Made by a program: the position numbers and the translations under genes | Source: Plutella xylostella | Lineage: Eukaryota > Arthropoda > Insecta > Lepidoptera > Plutellidae | Direction: 5' to 3' | Assembly (NCBI RefSeq): GCF_932276165.1 | Contig: NC_063984.1 | Location: forward strand, 8,563,501-8,627,500 | DNA: 64,000 bases | Notes under the pieces: model-generated | What the model was told of the DNA's origin: nothing | The model's database searches: none | The model's input: only the letters and a program-made list of their open reading frames with translations | Shown: piece by piece, positions 13,001-23,113 of the stretch | How the letters are laid out: every line of letters begins with the position of its first letter | How positions within the stretch are numbered: position 1 is the stretch's first letter

Positions 13001-13966
13001 GAGCTTTGTAGGTTTACCTGAGCACTACTCAGCTACTACATCTTGTAGAAATCTTAAGAACTTACTGTACATCTTTTAAAGCGTATGGATCCATCCATCC
13101 ATCAGTTGTAAAATAATAGGTAACTAAACTTACAATAAATGAACTTTTGTTGCGCACCAAAGTATCATAATATTCATGATAAATTATGATTGAAATTTAA
13201 CGGTCAGAGTCGTGTCGACGCCATGAAAGGTACATCATCCATAAGCTGTCGGTTAACCAAACGGAATACCTTAACACTTCATTCATTGGGCAACATAAAC
13301 GACCAAGTCGAGTTGGGGTGTCGAAATTAATATTTACGTTCTATAAGTCGTTTATGACGCTGCCTTTAGGTAATCATTTGAGAAAGAACTCGTTCCATGT
13401 TGATTTAATCATACGGATTAGTATAATGGCAATCAAACACTTATTTGACAGGAAATTATACAAATAACTGGTCATTATTATACTGCCGGATATCCTGTTA
13501 TCTACTATATCGGGTTGCCAGCCAAACTAACCAACACATGGTCTCTGAATTTTCGCTTTCTAGATCTCGTATTTTAAGTGAAACATTGTAAGTAGTTAGG
13601 TAACTAAGATGTGTCGTGTGTTGAGATTATATCGAGTCAGCGAAAACCTCCCTTAATTTCAACCACCCCAAAAAAGCTCAATAAAATTAAACGTTGCAAA
13701 TAAATCCCATCTCCTTCCAGATCCCCAACGGCTGGGGCTACAACCCGTGGTCGCAGACCGGGCACAAGAAGCAGCGGCAGCCGGACAACGCCGAGTTCGA
13801 CATCAACCAGACGGCGGAGTCCTGCCTGAGCGTGCTCAACAACGTGTACAACGACGGCATCGCGTGGCACGACGTCGCCTGCTACCACGAGAAGCCCGTC
13901 GTTTGTGAAGACTCGGACGAGCTGCTCCAGTACGTCGCCAGCACCAACCCCGGCCTCCGTCTGTGA
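4074..13966 (+). CDS. slf: Secreted C-type lectin, Clect27/schlaff-like (4 coding exons)
   Basis: Coding exons are 4074-4182, 11862-12041, 12301-12437 and 13721-13966. All junctions are GT-AG and the phases agree, giving 223 aa. The ATG lies directly after an acceptor (CAG at 4071-4073), so the leader must come from an upstream exon. Residues 1-19 form a signal peptide ending in ALAAA. The mature protein starts with a conserved PGRFLSLPVPSKCAN stretch, followed by one C-type lectin domain: GHNYFYSGH, DWLDGRNICREYC, IWTSGRLCDF, WFWSANREK, WGYNPWSQTGH and the closing WHDVACYHEKPVVCED. No EPN or QPD sugar-specificity triplet is evident in the usual place, so carbohydrate binding is uncertain. 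The family member I recognise is Drosophila Clect27/schlaff (CG3244), which acts in cuticle and epidermal barrier compactness. The length fits that family (about 27 kDa). Gene identity is strong; orthology is from memory. Intron 1 is 7.7 kb and repeat-rich; introns 2 (12042-12300) and 3 (12438-13720) look plain. Confidence 0.9.
4215..4325 (+). repeat. Fragment of an interspersed repeat (CAACACCCTGTATAAT family)
   Basis: The segment holds TGACTCAGGGGG, a TTTCGAAAATTCGCG stretch and TTTTTGCAACACCCTGTATAA. Related words recur at about 21520-21550, 59655-59730 and 62375-62500 in this window, so it is a dispersed repeat. The class is unknown to me; it may be the end of a DNA transposon or a LINE. 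Confidence 0.45.
4326..7079. other. Intron 1 of the lectin gene, plain AT-rich part
   Basis: This is ordinary AT-rich intron sequence. A pyrimidine/GC-rich patch with clustered CTCCCC lies at 5380-5430. I see no exon, RNA gene or intact mobile element here. Confidence 0.5.
7080..7815. repeat. Scattered CATTGCCGTGG / CATTTCCGTGG repeats
   Basis: At least ten variants of a 10-14 base word occur here: CATTGCCGTGG, CATCGCCGTG and CATTTCCGTGG, near 7081, 7273, 7456, 7620, 7632, 7736, 7755, 7776 and 7798. Inverted copies (CCACGGCAATGAAAA) lie at about 7670-7700. The same word forms a clean tandem array at 9208-9312, and CACGGAAATGAAG appears near 9440. Dense short words in both orientations resemble subterminal repeats of a DNA transposon. 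The interval between the two clusters is filled by a SINE and an RTE fragment, suggesting that those inserted into an older repeat. Confidence 0.7.
8028..8385 (+). mobile_element. tRNA-derived SINE with long tail
   Basis: The head (8030-8095) has pol III boxes: A box TGGTAGCTCAGTCGG and B box GGGTGCGAATTCC. Both match tRNA-like SINE heads common in Lepidoptera. The body continues through GTGGACCAGCGTGGTGGGAA and GAGAGCCAGGTGCAGGT to a TAGAATAGAATATAATAGAA tail. A second, headless copy lies on the minus strand at 15290-15500, which confirms the unit as a dispersed family. It is not a functional tRNA gene. Confidence 0.8.
8400..8946 (+). mobile_element. RTE-clade LINE reverse-transcriptase fragment (decayed)
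   Basis: Interrupted frames encode the C-terminal part of an RTE-type ORF: GKTKVM, then RLGRSNFDKEAERRIQ (about 8570-8630), and MKYGAETWTL...QRAMERAML (8660-8947), ending near GEAYVQHW. These are hallmark phrases of lepidopteran endonuclease/reverse-transcriptase elements. Stops, a frameshift and an apparent internal deletion between ERRIQ and YGAETW make it a dead copy. The nearby SINE suggests a common insertion history, but that is inference. Confidence 0.8.
9208..9312 (+). repeat. Tandem array, five 21-bp units (TTTCATTGCCGTGG...)
   Basis: There are five head-to-tail 21-bp units starting at 9208, 9229, 9250, 9271 and 9292. Each opens with TTTCATTGCCGTGG or TTTCATCGCCGTGG and varies in its last seven bases. 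Read in one frame it would give a FIAV-x-x-C heptad, but no gene context supports translation. It shares its core with the scattered repeats at 7080-7815. Confidence 0.85.
9313..10631. other. Intron 1, AT-rich; microsatellite and one hairpin
   Basis: An (AAAT)n-type low-complexity run lies at about 9496-9542. A 10-bp perfect inverted repeat, GGAACTATGA...TCATAGTTCC, occupies 10413-10446. I see nothing else with coding or RNA-gene character. Confidence 0.5.
10632..11220. other. Unexplained GC-richer block with long open frames on both strands
   Basis: Inside the lectin intron, composition changes abruptly. On the plus strand a 117-codon ATG frame runs 10783-11136. On the minus strand the codon-complementary frame over roughly 11130-10760 is broken by only two stops. 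A separate plus-strand frame at 10632-10789 follows a CAG acceptor-like site in the phase left by exon 1. I do not recognise any of the peptides. It could be the remnant of a coding mobile element, a retrocopy or a nested gene, or be open by chance. No function is assigned. Confidence 0.4.
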
Positions 13967-14344
13967 TCCTTTCAAACTTAGAACCAGTGACAAATGACAG
14001 CTAAGGCCGTATTCAGGACGAAGTATTCTTAAAACGATTGGGAAATGTCGCTTTGGAAACGCTTCGTTAACCTGAATAGGGCCCGAGTTTCGTTGTTTCA
14101 GTCGCTGAAATAAGGTCGCGTAGTTGCGTAATGCCAGTAAACACTTCTGAAGCCATTCCTTTCTTATGTTAAATATAAGAAACCTAACAGCACAGCTACC
14201 ACATTCAGCACGGTATTTATTTCTGCACCAGCACCGGATCTGTTTCGTCTTTTTAGCTGAAACAGCCGCCATGTTGTTTCCTGGATCTCCTGCGCCTGCG
14301 CACCGCCCTCCCTTCCGTGCTCGAGTACAACCACTGTACAGCAT

Positions 14345-14350
14345 AATAAA
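14345..14350 (+). terminator. Candidate poly(A) signal AATAAA of the lectin gene
   Basis: This is the first AATAAA after the lectin stop codon at 13966, implying a 3' UTR of about 0.4 kb. Further A-rich AATAAA-like words follow at about 14410. Confidence 0.45.
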
Positions 14351-14566
14351 TTAAGACTAAAATAAGTTAAATAGATTTACGTCTAAGGGATAAAATTTCT
14401 TATTTGTATATAAAATAAAAAATTAAGAAAATTACTCTTATGTTTTATTTTTAAAGGAAAATATCATTATATTTCATTGACTTATATATGAGATAGATTG
14501 ACTTATAGATGAGATAGATACATCTTAAAAAGGAAAGGTAGTTATAAACGCTCTAAGTGCCAATGG

Positions 14567-14640
14567 TACATCATCATCATCATCAGCCTATAGCAGTCCG
14601 CTGCTGGACGTAGGCCTCTCCCAAAGCACGTTACAATTCT
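14567..14640 (-). mobile_element. 3' tip of an RTE-type LINE
   Basis: On the minus strand this reads as the usual 3' end of lepidopteran RTE elements: TTTGGGAGAGGCCTACGTCC, CAGCAGCGGACTGCTATAGG and a terminal (GATGAT)n run, seen on the plus strand as CATCATCATCATCATCAG. It is heavily 5'-truncated. It corresponds to the end of the fragment at 8400-8946 (GGGAGAGGCCTATGTCCAGC). Confidence 0.75.
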
Positions 14641-15289
14641 ACAATACTACAGAGAGTTCAATATGTAAAGTATGTTAAAATCAGAACGCAGTGCTTAAGT
14701 GGAAACTGTATTCACTGAAAATAAATAAGTACAGGAAGGGAAGCTGAAATTATGCTACTTAGTTACATAATAGGGAATATGCATAATTTTTTTAAATACT
14801 TTTATTGGATAGTTTTACATCACTTTATTATAGTAAAAAAAATTCAACGCCAAAATAAGTAATTTAAGGTATTTTAAAGAAAGTTAAAAAATTACAACCA
14901 TCACTACCACTTTGAAATTCCCGTCAGGATGGCGGGCTGGTGTGACGTCATAATCTTTTAATTTCACGGCTCAGAATAATGAGTCCCGTCAGTCGGCATA
15001 GATTTTTTACCTAATCAAGTAATCACAGAGTACTTTTGTATTTTCAACAAACCAATGTTGTCATGGTAACAAACGAAAAAGGAAGTGTATAAAGTGTGAT
15101 CAGTGGCTGTTTTGTAATGGGAGCTCGTAAATAGCTACTAGTAGCTCTTTTGAAATGGGAACGCGCAAACCAGATGACCTTTGTACACAATATTACGCTA
15201 TTATGGCAATATGAATATAAAGTAATATTTGTATTGTATGTAAGTACTTACTGTAACTTTGGTTCTCAGTAAGAGAGGCTAGGGTTAGT

Positions 15290-15500
15290 GGGTCAATCTA
15301 TTCTATTATCTGTGGGGGTGTAAGAACCTGCACCTGCCTCTCTTGAATGGAACCATTGTGCATATCTCAAAGGTCTAAACCCCCTTCCTAAGCTTGGACC
15401 ATTTCCCACCACGCTGGTCCACTGCGGATTGGTGGGTTCACATATCTAAATGTGTTTAATCTAAATATTGAGGTTTCCTCACGATGTTTACTTTCACATG
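15290..15500 (-). mobile_element. SINE tail, same family as 8028-8385, headless
   Basis: The reverse complement matches the body of the SINE at 8028-8385: CCAGCGTGGTGGGAAATGGT, the GAGAGGCAGGTGCAGGT-like stretch and the CCCACAGATAATAGAATAG tail. The tRNA-like head is missing, so it is a 5'-truncated copy. Confidence 0.75.
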
Positions 15501-16629
15501 CTACATGATTATCCCCTAATTTAATTCTACAAAAATAATAACGTATAACATACATATTATCTTTTATTTATAATAAAAACTTTTCCGCAGCTGGCCACAG
15601 TTTACTCGTTCATACTGCGTAATAAATTTAATGTGTCCAGTTCTTCTGATTACGAGAATTCTTCCATAACTTAATTTAGAAAAAAATAACAACTTTTGAA
15701 ATATACTAACGACTGCCATTATAACCTAAAAGTAGAAAGAGCAACTTGTGTCATGTTCATGTCATAATACTTACAATACAAATTTAATTTTATTGTGTTG
15801 CAATATGGAGCATATTTGAGTGGCTCGTTGACTAGCGAATGGCTGTTTACGCGTCATTACAAAAGAACAACTAGTGGCAGCCCATACACTACCAACAAAA
15901 AATATAAAAAGTCCTAAACTTTGCAAACAAACAAGCATATCAAACAAGAAGTAAAGAGGTTATAGGAGGCTAGGATCTATTGGAAGAATTTTTATGTGAT
16001 CCATCGTATCTGATCACAACAAGCATCACAAACACTCGGTGACATTAACATTTCTTTGTTTACACTTGACATTTATTTAACTTCCGCCGTAAACGCAAAT
16101 AAGTTATTATTCTGAGATTGATATATAAAGAATTTTGACGTCACATCCGCCCTAAAAAAATGGGTGACGTTTCTCTGAAGTTAGAATTTACCGAAGTTTA
16201 TTTGTACTTTTCAACTTCATTTACTTGCTCAAAAATAAATTATAATCAAAAATATTGATGAAGGCGTAGTTATAAAATAACAAAGTTTATTATAAATAAT
16301 ATTTGACCTTTATTTGAACATCTTGCATATTCCCTATTACCTGTCTAGTCTGTCTACGTCCACAGGTGGTTTCAAAAACGGTAAGTACCTGTAAGAACTT
16401 CAATGTTATATGGTTTCATGATTTAGATTATCTGTGCCACTGTGAAACTACCGCGCATCCAGCGTGTAGCGACATCTGCACGGCATAACGTGTACTACAA
16501 CGTACGCCTACCCGTTACAGTTTATGCGAACTTCATCGAATAACGCTGGCGACGCGACGTTACGTTGAAGATAGTCACTTGGAGCGCTGTAGTCATTAAC
16601 AAAGGTAGAATAAATCACTTTCAAAGTAG

Positions 16630-17180
16630 GTATACAGGGTTATTGGTAAGTAGACCTGATCCTTTCAGGAGGTGATAGAGGAAGGCATTTCTAGTCGATT
16701 ATACCCTATAATGCATTATCCGAAACTTAACCATTTTAAAGATATTTAATATTTAAAGATTTTTTGAATTTTTGCCAAAATTTCATGTTTAAAACCGAAA
16801 ATAAAAAAAACTAGCCATATTTCAATACTTTTTTTGTTTGTTTAGCATTAGTAACATCTTAATAAACTAATTAAAATAATCAAATGTGCATTATTTGACT
16901 TTAATTAGACACAATACCTCAAAATAGATAAACATTTTAAAAAAATATTCAAAACGTAAAAACAAATAAGTTAAATTAAAAAAGAATATCATATAGCAAT
17001 TTTTTGTGCACTTCAGCTTAAAAACATTGTCAACTTATTAGCTTTCAAATGAGATATTTCAATATCAAATCGATTTAGGTATCACCAAGATATGGCCAAA
17101 ACAATCAGAGAAGGCGGACAAAATTCATCAGAAAAACTTACAAAATTAGCGCAATTTAAAGGTAAAAAGTGTGATGGTTT
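16630..17180. repeat. Probable interspersed repeat (ACAGGGTTATTGGTAAG)
   Basis: The block opens with ACAGGGTTATTGGTAAGTAG and CTTTCAGGAGGTGATAGAGG, a word combination I associate with dispersed lepidopteran repeats. It continues as extremely A/T-rich sequence. I see no ORF and cannot set its right end or class. Confidence 0.35.
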
Positions 17181-17892
17181 TCAGTCCTGTTCATTTTAGT
17201 ATGGAAACCCCTGTTGAGGTTTCTCCGCTAACCCCAGTGAACAAGCAAGTTGATACACAGGTGCATGTTCAAAGTTTTACGTGTGTATACATATTTTTAT
17301 CAAACAGATACAAAAAATGAACCTGAACTAAAAACTCACAAAGCCAATTCAAATTCAATGCCATCATCCATTGACATGTAAGTAGTTACCAAGTGTACCT
17401 ATCCTTAGTTGATCTGAGGTTTAAATACAACACAGCATGAGTGTACCATACCATGTACCTGCATACAACCATACAAGCGCCGCAAAGATTATACTAGATG
17501 GGCTCAAGATGTGAACATTTTGCTTTCATGTTCAAACAAGGCGTTACTCGGAGTCATTAACTGCGGTCGTAACGTACTTAACTCGTTAAGACAACTGCAG
17601 TAGGTAACTTTTATAAACGTTTAAATCGGAAATAATAAATAAATAGTAAATTACAACTTTATAATGCGAATCGAATATACCTACTTATCTATTTACATGC
17701 AGTTAACACACCCACACACGGCACACCACACATCTCGTAACAGTTTGTTACACATCGATCGAGCAGCTAACTAAACGATTGCAGAGATTTCGCTATCTCC
17801 AACTCACCTAGAGTTGGAGATATTTATCACATAACATTCGAACTCGAAGACCAAGACTCGCAAACAAATCTGTCTGTTAGCACCTGTGTAGG

Positions 17893-17975
17893 ATTATATT
17901 TGAACTCGGGACCTCCGCTCCAGCAGGCAGTGATACTAACCACTGCGCCACCCCGCGCGTTACAAACACAGACGC
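17893..17975 (-). mobile_element. tRNA-like SINE head
   Basis: The minus strand reads GGGGTGGCGCAGTGGTTAGT (A box) and, about 35 bases on, GGTCCCGAGTTCAAAT (B box), the head of a tRNA-derived SINE. There is no acceptor-stem pairing, so it is not a working tRNA gene. Confidence 0.6.
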
Positions 17976-18939
17976 AGGCCTGTCTGGCTGGATAGACGTA
18001 GACGGGGGACGATTACTTTTCATCGTTATTTCTCGGAACTTATTTATGTTATTTATTAAAGAAAATTCATTCTTGCGAACTAACGATTTGATCCATTCGG
18101 AATTCTCGGGAATCTAAGATTTATGTGAGCTGAAATTAACACACGCCCAACTAGGTATATCTCATAAATTATATGAACCAATTTATATATTTAGGTATAA
18201 TTAAATGTTTTAGATAATATAAATTGTGTGTTGTTCAATAAAGTTATAAGTATTGTATTAAGTAACTAACTAAGTATATTTTTTTTATGTCTAGTTACTT
18301 AAGTAGTATATAAGTAATTTAATTCTGATTTACCAGTCACGCGTCTGAAGGACTATTTTCAGTTCATTTATAAAGAAGTAGGTACTTAAGGTAGCTGTTT
18401 CTTTTAATTCTAGTCGGACTATTTCAGCAACTTTTTTACTACGCACAGACCCTATAAGTAAAAACGTGCGAGAAGGGAGTCCCGGATTCGAGATAAGAAG
18501 CCTCTCTATCTCTAACATCACGCGTATCTACGCGGCGCAGTCGGCTCGGCAATACTGGCGATCCAACAGGCTTCCCGCCGCTTTCCTCGCATGAAAAAGG
18601 TTTTCAGGAATTTCAGGTTTCAGGTCAGCGTTCTCGCTTTGAAAGTTTTTGGCAACAATTGCGAGAAGTTGTAAATCTAGTTAGGTAGACTAGAAGTGTA
18701 TGTTGGTAATGTCACAGAATAATAACTAGTACCAGGTAATGTTAACTTTTTCATCGTTCCAGTTTAACGCAGGTAGGTTGGTTAGGTACTAAGTATTAAA
18801 AAAAGGCTTATTCCTAATATTTAGGTACTTATGGTTATTTCAGTTTTTAACTTACCTATGTGCCAAAGAACTATTTGTGGATGTGTTATGTCTGCTTATT
18901 ATATACCTACCAACTAACATTACCAACAAACCTACCTAT

Positions 18940-19230
18940 TGTGAATTGTGAGTGAGTGAGTGGGTGAGGCGAACAAGGACACGTAGAGGTGATAGGGTCA
19001 GCAGTCGGGGCGGCGGCGGCGGCGGCGGCGGCGGGCGCGGGTCTGCGGATGGCGCGGTCGGAATGCAGCGGGCGGCGCGGGGCGGGCGCGGGGCGCGGGG
19101 GCGGCGGCGGGCGGCAGCTGCTGGTGCTGCGGGCGCCGCCAGTCCGCCGCCGCGCGCCGACCCACGAGTGTTCCCCCGAGCTCTCCGCCGCGCCGCCCCC
19201 GCGCCCCGCCGCCGCCGCCGCACCACGCAG
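18940..19230 (+). other. GC-rich candidate first exon of the zinc-finger gene
   Basis: A sharp CpG-rich island ends at a good donor, CACGCAG|GTACGT, with the exon end at 19230. A frame open from before an ATG at 19063 reaches the donor in phase 0, giving 56 codons rich in Arg, Ala, Gly and Pro. The first zinc-finger exon's acceptor at 33321-33322 is followed by Arg-Ser-Met, also open in phase 0. Splicing 19230 to 33323 would therefore extend the protein by 58 residues. Alternatively it is a non-coding 5' exon, since a second ATG at 19049 is out of frame. Evidence is composition, donor and phase only. Confidence 0.4.
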
Positions 19231-21034
19231 GTACGTATTGCACGCACGTCATCCCATTATCATTTCCACTCCAAGGGGCCGCTGCGGAGGAGCGCTAGTC
19301 TCGAGCCGCGCTGTCATTCCGGAATGCTATTTCCGCTCGATCCTGCCTGGCGACTAGAAATAGTCGGTGGCTTCCGTCCTCATCTCCGCAGCAGCGTGCT
19401 TGGCGACCGACTGTCGGGCTCTTCGCGGCGTTTGCCAAATGCGAAACTTTTGAATTAAGTACTTATCGGTCGTCTGTTTTCGGGTTTATCAACGACCAGC
19501 GATACCTACACATGTATTTATTATGCGGCGGCGGCACGGGTGAGGTCAGCTGGTCGCGGTGATGTGCGCCTTATCGTGAGGGGCGTAGGGTCGCCGCCGG
19601 CGAGGGACCGCTCAGGCGCCCGCGCCGCGACCTCGGGCTCCGCTCGCTCTTGTCTCACCAGTCCGTAGACCACACGCGTAAACATCGCACTCCATCTTAC
19701 ATAACGATATGTTCTAGGTATTATCTACTGATGTAAATGCCGCTCTACTTGACATAAGATGCTCCGTTGGCCGTGAATCGTTAATGATCCTCTCGCTAAT
19801 AGTCACAATTTTTGCACTGTTTGTGCTAGCTCATGATACAATGTACTTATATGATAATATACTAAGTAGCTAGTTATGTAGTTATTGCGTTGCGCCTCTC
19901 ACACCGCCCGCCTCCCCACTGGACCGACAGTCTGTGGTCGCCGGTCGACCTATATCGCTCTGCCAACACGACGCCAATTCAATGCTATTGTTGATAAGCA
20001 ATCTGATATAGTTCTCGACTAATTATTGTAGGTACCTACCTACCTAACTAGATGTAGAATCTCAGGTCACTCAGTTCAGACTTAAGACAGAATAGGGCAT
20101 ATTCTGCTTCGTCTTTAGTGACTGTTGCGATTGCCAGATAGGTAGTATATCATGAGCTACGTAGATAAGATAGCAGTTAGCACCCACAATGATTCAGATA
20201 CGACTTGGATGACTTACCTACAGACGTAAATGCTACCATAAAATTACTAAGTAGATAGACTCATATGGGCCTTTATTTACCACAGCGAAAATATATCAAG
20301 GAAAACGTGTTTTGTAAGTGCTTCTGAGCACTGAAACCACTTAGGCCCTAGCATTCTATACTAGTAAGCGTTTGCGTAGTAGCTACATTTTAACTCTTTA
20401 AGTTTTAACACTGCCGACTAAACAGTTTTAGACTGTATAGTTAGATGCGATACCATCCAATAATATACATTAGTGCAATACGCAATCATTGTCCCCTAGT
20501 ACTAGAACCACTCAATCATACCTTATTGACAAACAAAGACACATCACATGACCACTGGCCGTGCCACTGCTAATGATCTCTAACACAATAATGTCTTCCT
20601 ACATAATGCGTACTGTAGATAACACTGTCTTCTAATGTGTAAGTAGTTAACTGGTTTTCGCAACAGCACCAGCCGCGTTATCGTTCTTAGCGTTAATGAA
20701 GAGACCTCGTTGGAACGAAGACAGATAAGCTAGCTACTCAAGACCTATGCTGCGGTTATTCCCATAAGTAATATCCTCTTCTAAGTAAAGTAGCGGCTTA
20801 ACAAATCCTTTTTTTAAAGAAACTTCTGCAGCCGACCAATAAAAGTAGGTACACATAAACCTTTACACTATTTCATACTTGACAACGTTGTGTTGGACCG
20901 AGCCATGGGATATCTTCTACAGAAACATGCGTGCGGCAAATAGCTCCCCAAACTGCTATATCACGTCAAACTATAAAAATAGTCTTTTTCAGACACGCAA
21001 TATAGCACAATTTGCCCTGTGAACGTGCCAACCT
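19231..21034. other. Non-coding, probable first intron of the zinc-finger gene
   Basis: GC content decays from the island into AT-rich DNA by about 19700. No coding exon or intact mobile element is visible. Confidence 0.45.
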
Positions 21035-21370
21035 CACGTCACCCTAGCTTAGAAAGGGCAGACACGATACAAAGAGGTACAGCGAAAACCTTATACTGTG
21101 GAGTCCAAGTTTCTCTTCTAAAAGAAACTGTGTCAGTCAGGAAGTAACGCACAGCCTGTAATAATTTACTGCTCGATATGAGCCTTCTCCAAGACGGGTG
21201 AGTTATTGCCATAGTCTCCAATCTCCTGTTAGCAGGCCGGCTGGAGATTTAGCATTCAAGCCAACAGAACAGTCAAGACTACACAAACATTAAACACCCA
21301 ATACCCGAACCCGGGAGCTTCGGCGTATTAGAGAGGGCCACTAACCACTATACCATTACCACACGGGCGT
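21035..21370 (-). mobile_element. tRNA-derived SINE (second family)
   Basis: The minus strand begins with GTGGTAATGGTATAGTGGTT (A box) at about 21365 and has CTCCCGGGTTCGGGTAT (B box) at about 21310. The body contains AGCCGGCCTGCTAACAGG and GGCTCATATCGAGCAGTAAA. A diverged piece of the same body recurs at 61393-61460. This marks a SINE rather than a functional tRNA. Confidence 0.75.
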
Positions 21371-21889
21371 CGTGTCAGTATTATGTGCGTAAGTTACGTA
21401 ACGTACAATATTCATATTTTTTCTAAAGTGTTCCTCGTAGATAGGTAATTTCTAAAAGTCATAGAACAAAAGTTGTTCACAAATAAGTCTCTGAGTCACA
21501 CTCAGACAGGTCACACCCTTTGGGGCATTTTTGCAACACCCTGTTATAGGGAAAACCGTGCATAGCATGTTATTATGTCCGTACTCGGTGGTACGTATGC
21601 AAGTACAGAAGGAAATTAGTACTGTTGTGGCTATTCGACTGAGTCATCTTCCAGTTACGCGATGATCCTGTATGTCCTTATTAATTAGTTCTCTACACAT
21701 TATGTGAGAACTCTGCGAATTAAATCAGGAAATTCAATCAGGTACCAAGACCTACCTAATGAGTTTTTCTAGATCAATACCAAGCAAGGGCTTACTTGTC
21801 GTCGTTATGCTAAATTGCTTACCATCAACATTGCCGAGGCCATAGTTTTTTTCATCAGTCAGATTGAAAACCCTATTCTTGGTCTGAAT

Positions 21890-22115
21890 CGGTGTTGTGG
21901 CGGCAGCTTCGGCAATATCGGTCGTGCGGCGAGCGGCGGTGGGCGCAGTTAGCTACGGAGGGTCGAGGCAGTTACGCCATTTCGCCGAGGGCGTCTTTGA
22001 CGGAGGGTAGGTTCTCGACGAACACGAGAGTAAAAGTGGAGGGGGTGGGGGAGGGCGGCGGGCGGGGGCGGCCGCAGGAGTGCTCGACCCGGGGCTCCGA
22101 CAAGGATTTCCTAAA
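21890..22115. promoter_or_regulatory. GC-rich island
   Basis: This is a CpG-rich patch with (GCGG)n-like and GGGGGTGGGGG runs between AT-rich flanks. It has no convincing exon. It may be regulatory DNA or an alternative leader for the downstream zinc-finger gene; no signal decides. Confidence 0.3.
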
Positions 22116-22688
22116 TCTGCTGCTTTTACGTCGCGTCGGGTCGTCATCGTCAGGAGAGCGGAAATTTCCAGCAGCATTACCTATGTATTTTACCTCTAGA
22201 TAGGTATACATAGGCATGTATGTAGAGCGCCGCTCGGTCCAGTTCAGCACATTCAGGCTGCACACGTGCAAAATTAAATTTAAAATTCGAATTAAGTGGC
22301 TTAATGCGGCTATGGATGGATGTAGGGATATGGCGTGAAAGCAACCGTGTTGAGAGAGTTTTATCATTTGTTGGACGTATTTCCTTTTGATATCATTGGA
22401 TGGCTATGAATCCAAGCGTATAAAAATAGAATTTCCTTTTTCACAGGTCCCAAGGTTAGTAAGTCAGTGGCTAAATATGAATAATAATCTCAGTTTTTTC
22501 GTAGCTGATTGGATTCAGTTTCCGCCATTCAAATGAAATGACTTAACTAATTAGTTAACAAATCTCTAGAACTATAATAATCTTTAAGGTGTTATAAAAA
22601 GACTCCCTAATTAATGTACTTAGTAAAGGAGGATGGGCAAAAATTTATGGAAGCTGCGGTATACCTTGCAATAATATTGAGTCATACA

Positions 22689-22787
22689 TATAGGTCCTGT
22701 AGGTTGGCTGGTAGAAAACGCATTAAGCCCACCTTTTGTGCATTTATTATATATTTGTGCAATAAAGAATTAAATAAATAAAATATA
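22689..22787 (+). mobile_element. LINE/SINE 3' tail fragment hosting the LTR element
   Basis: TTAAGCCCACCTTTTGTGCA followed by GTGCAATAAAGAATTAAATA and an (AATA)n tail is the style of 3' terminus left by polyadenylated lepidopteran retroposons. The Ty3-like element is inserted at its A-rich end. Confidence 0.45.
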
Positions 22788-22957
22788 TGTGGGGATAAAG
22801 AAAAAGTAGTATTTTAATGATGTATCACGTCGTTTTATTTATACCAAACTTAATCGTCTTTACGTCTTTACGTCTTTTCACACTCTGCTTTCACTCTATG
22901 CTCCTCTGTTATTCGTCGTCATGGATACTTCACCTTGCGTTCTGTTCCACTCCCACA
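22788..22957 (-). repeat. LTR (3' LTR of the minus-strand element)
   Basis: This is a 170-bp direct repeat, by eye identical to 25103-25272. It includes a doubled TCTTTACG word near the middle. Confidence 0.9.
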
Positions 22958-23113
22958 CTCGGCCATCCTGACATTAAGGCTGCCCTCAGCCTTATTCATT
23001 ACAATAACTGTAAAGTACAAGGTTACACACAATATAAATGATACAATATTAACACCTCAACTAATAATAAGAAACAAATACGACATTACACCTTAAAACA
23101 CACACATTCGTCA

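Noticed and set aside
13637..14344. 235-codon minus-strand frame over the last lectin exon
   Set aside because: It is the antisense shadow of a GC-rich coding exon plus 3' UTR and contains no domain.
14568..14584. CRISPR or functional CAT-repeat array
   Set aside because: It is the (GATGAT)n tail of an RTE LINE on the other strand; there are no spacers, and the organism is an animal.
18952..19458. 168-codon GC-rich frame as a free-standing gene
   Set aside because: It starts at a non-ATG codon, is compositionally driven (Gly/Arg/Ala runs) and passes straight through a strong splice donor at 19231. Only the part up to 19230 is kept as a candidate exon.
22817..23041. 74-codon plus frame across the LTR
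   Set aside because: It lies mostly within an LTR and repeats in the other LTR; it has no gene character.
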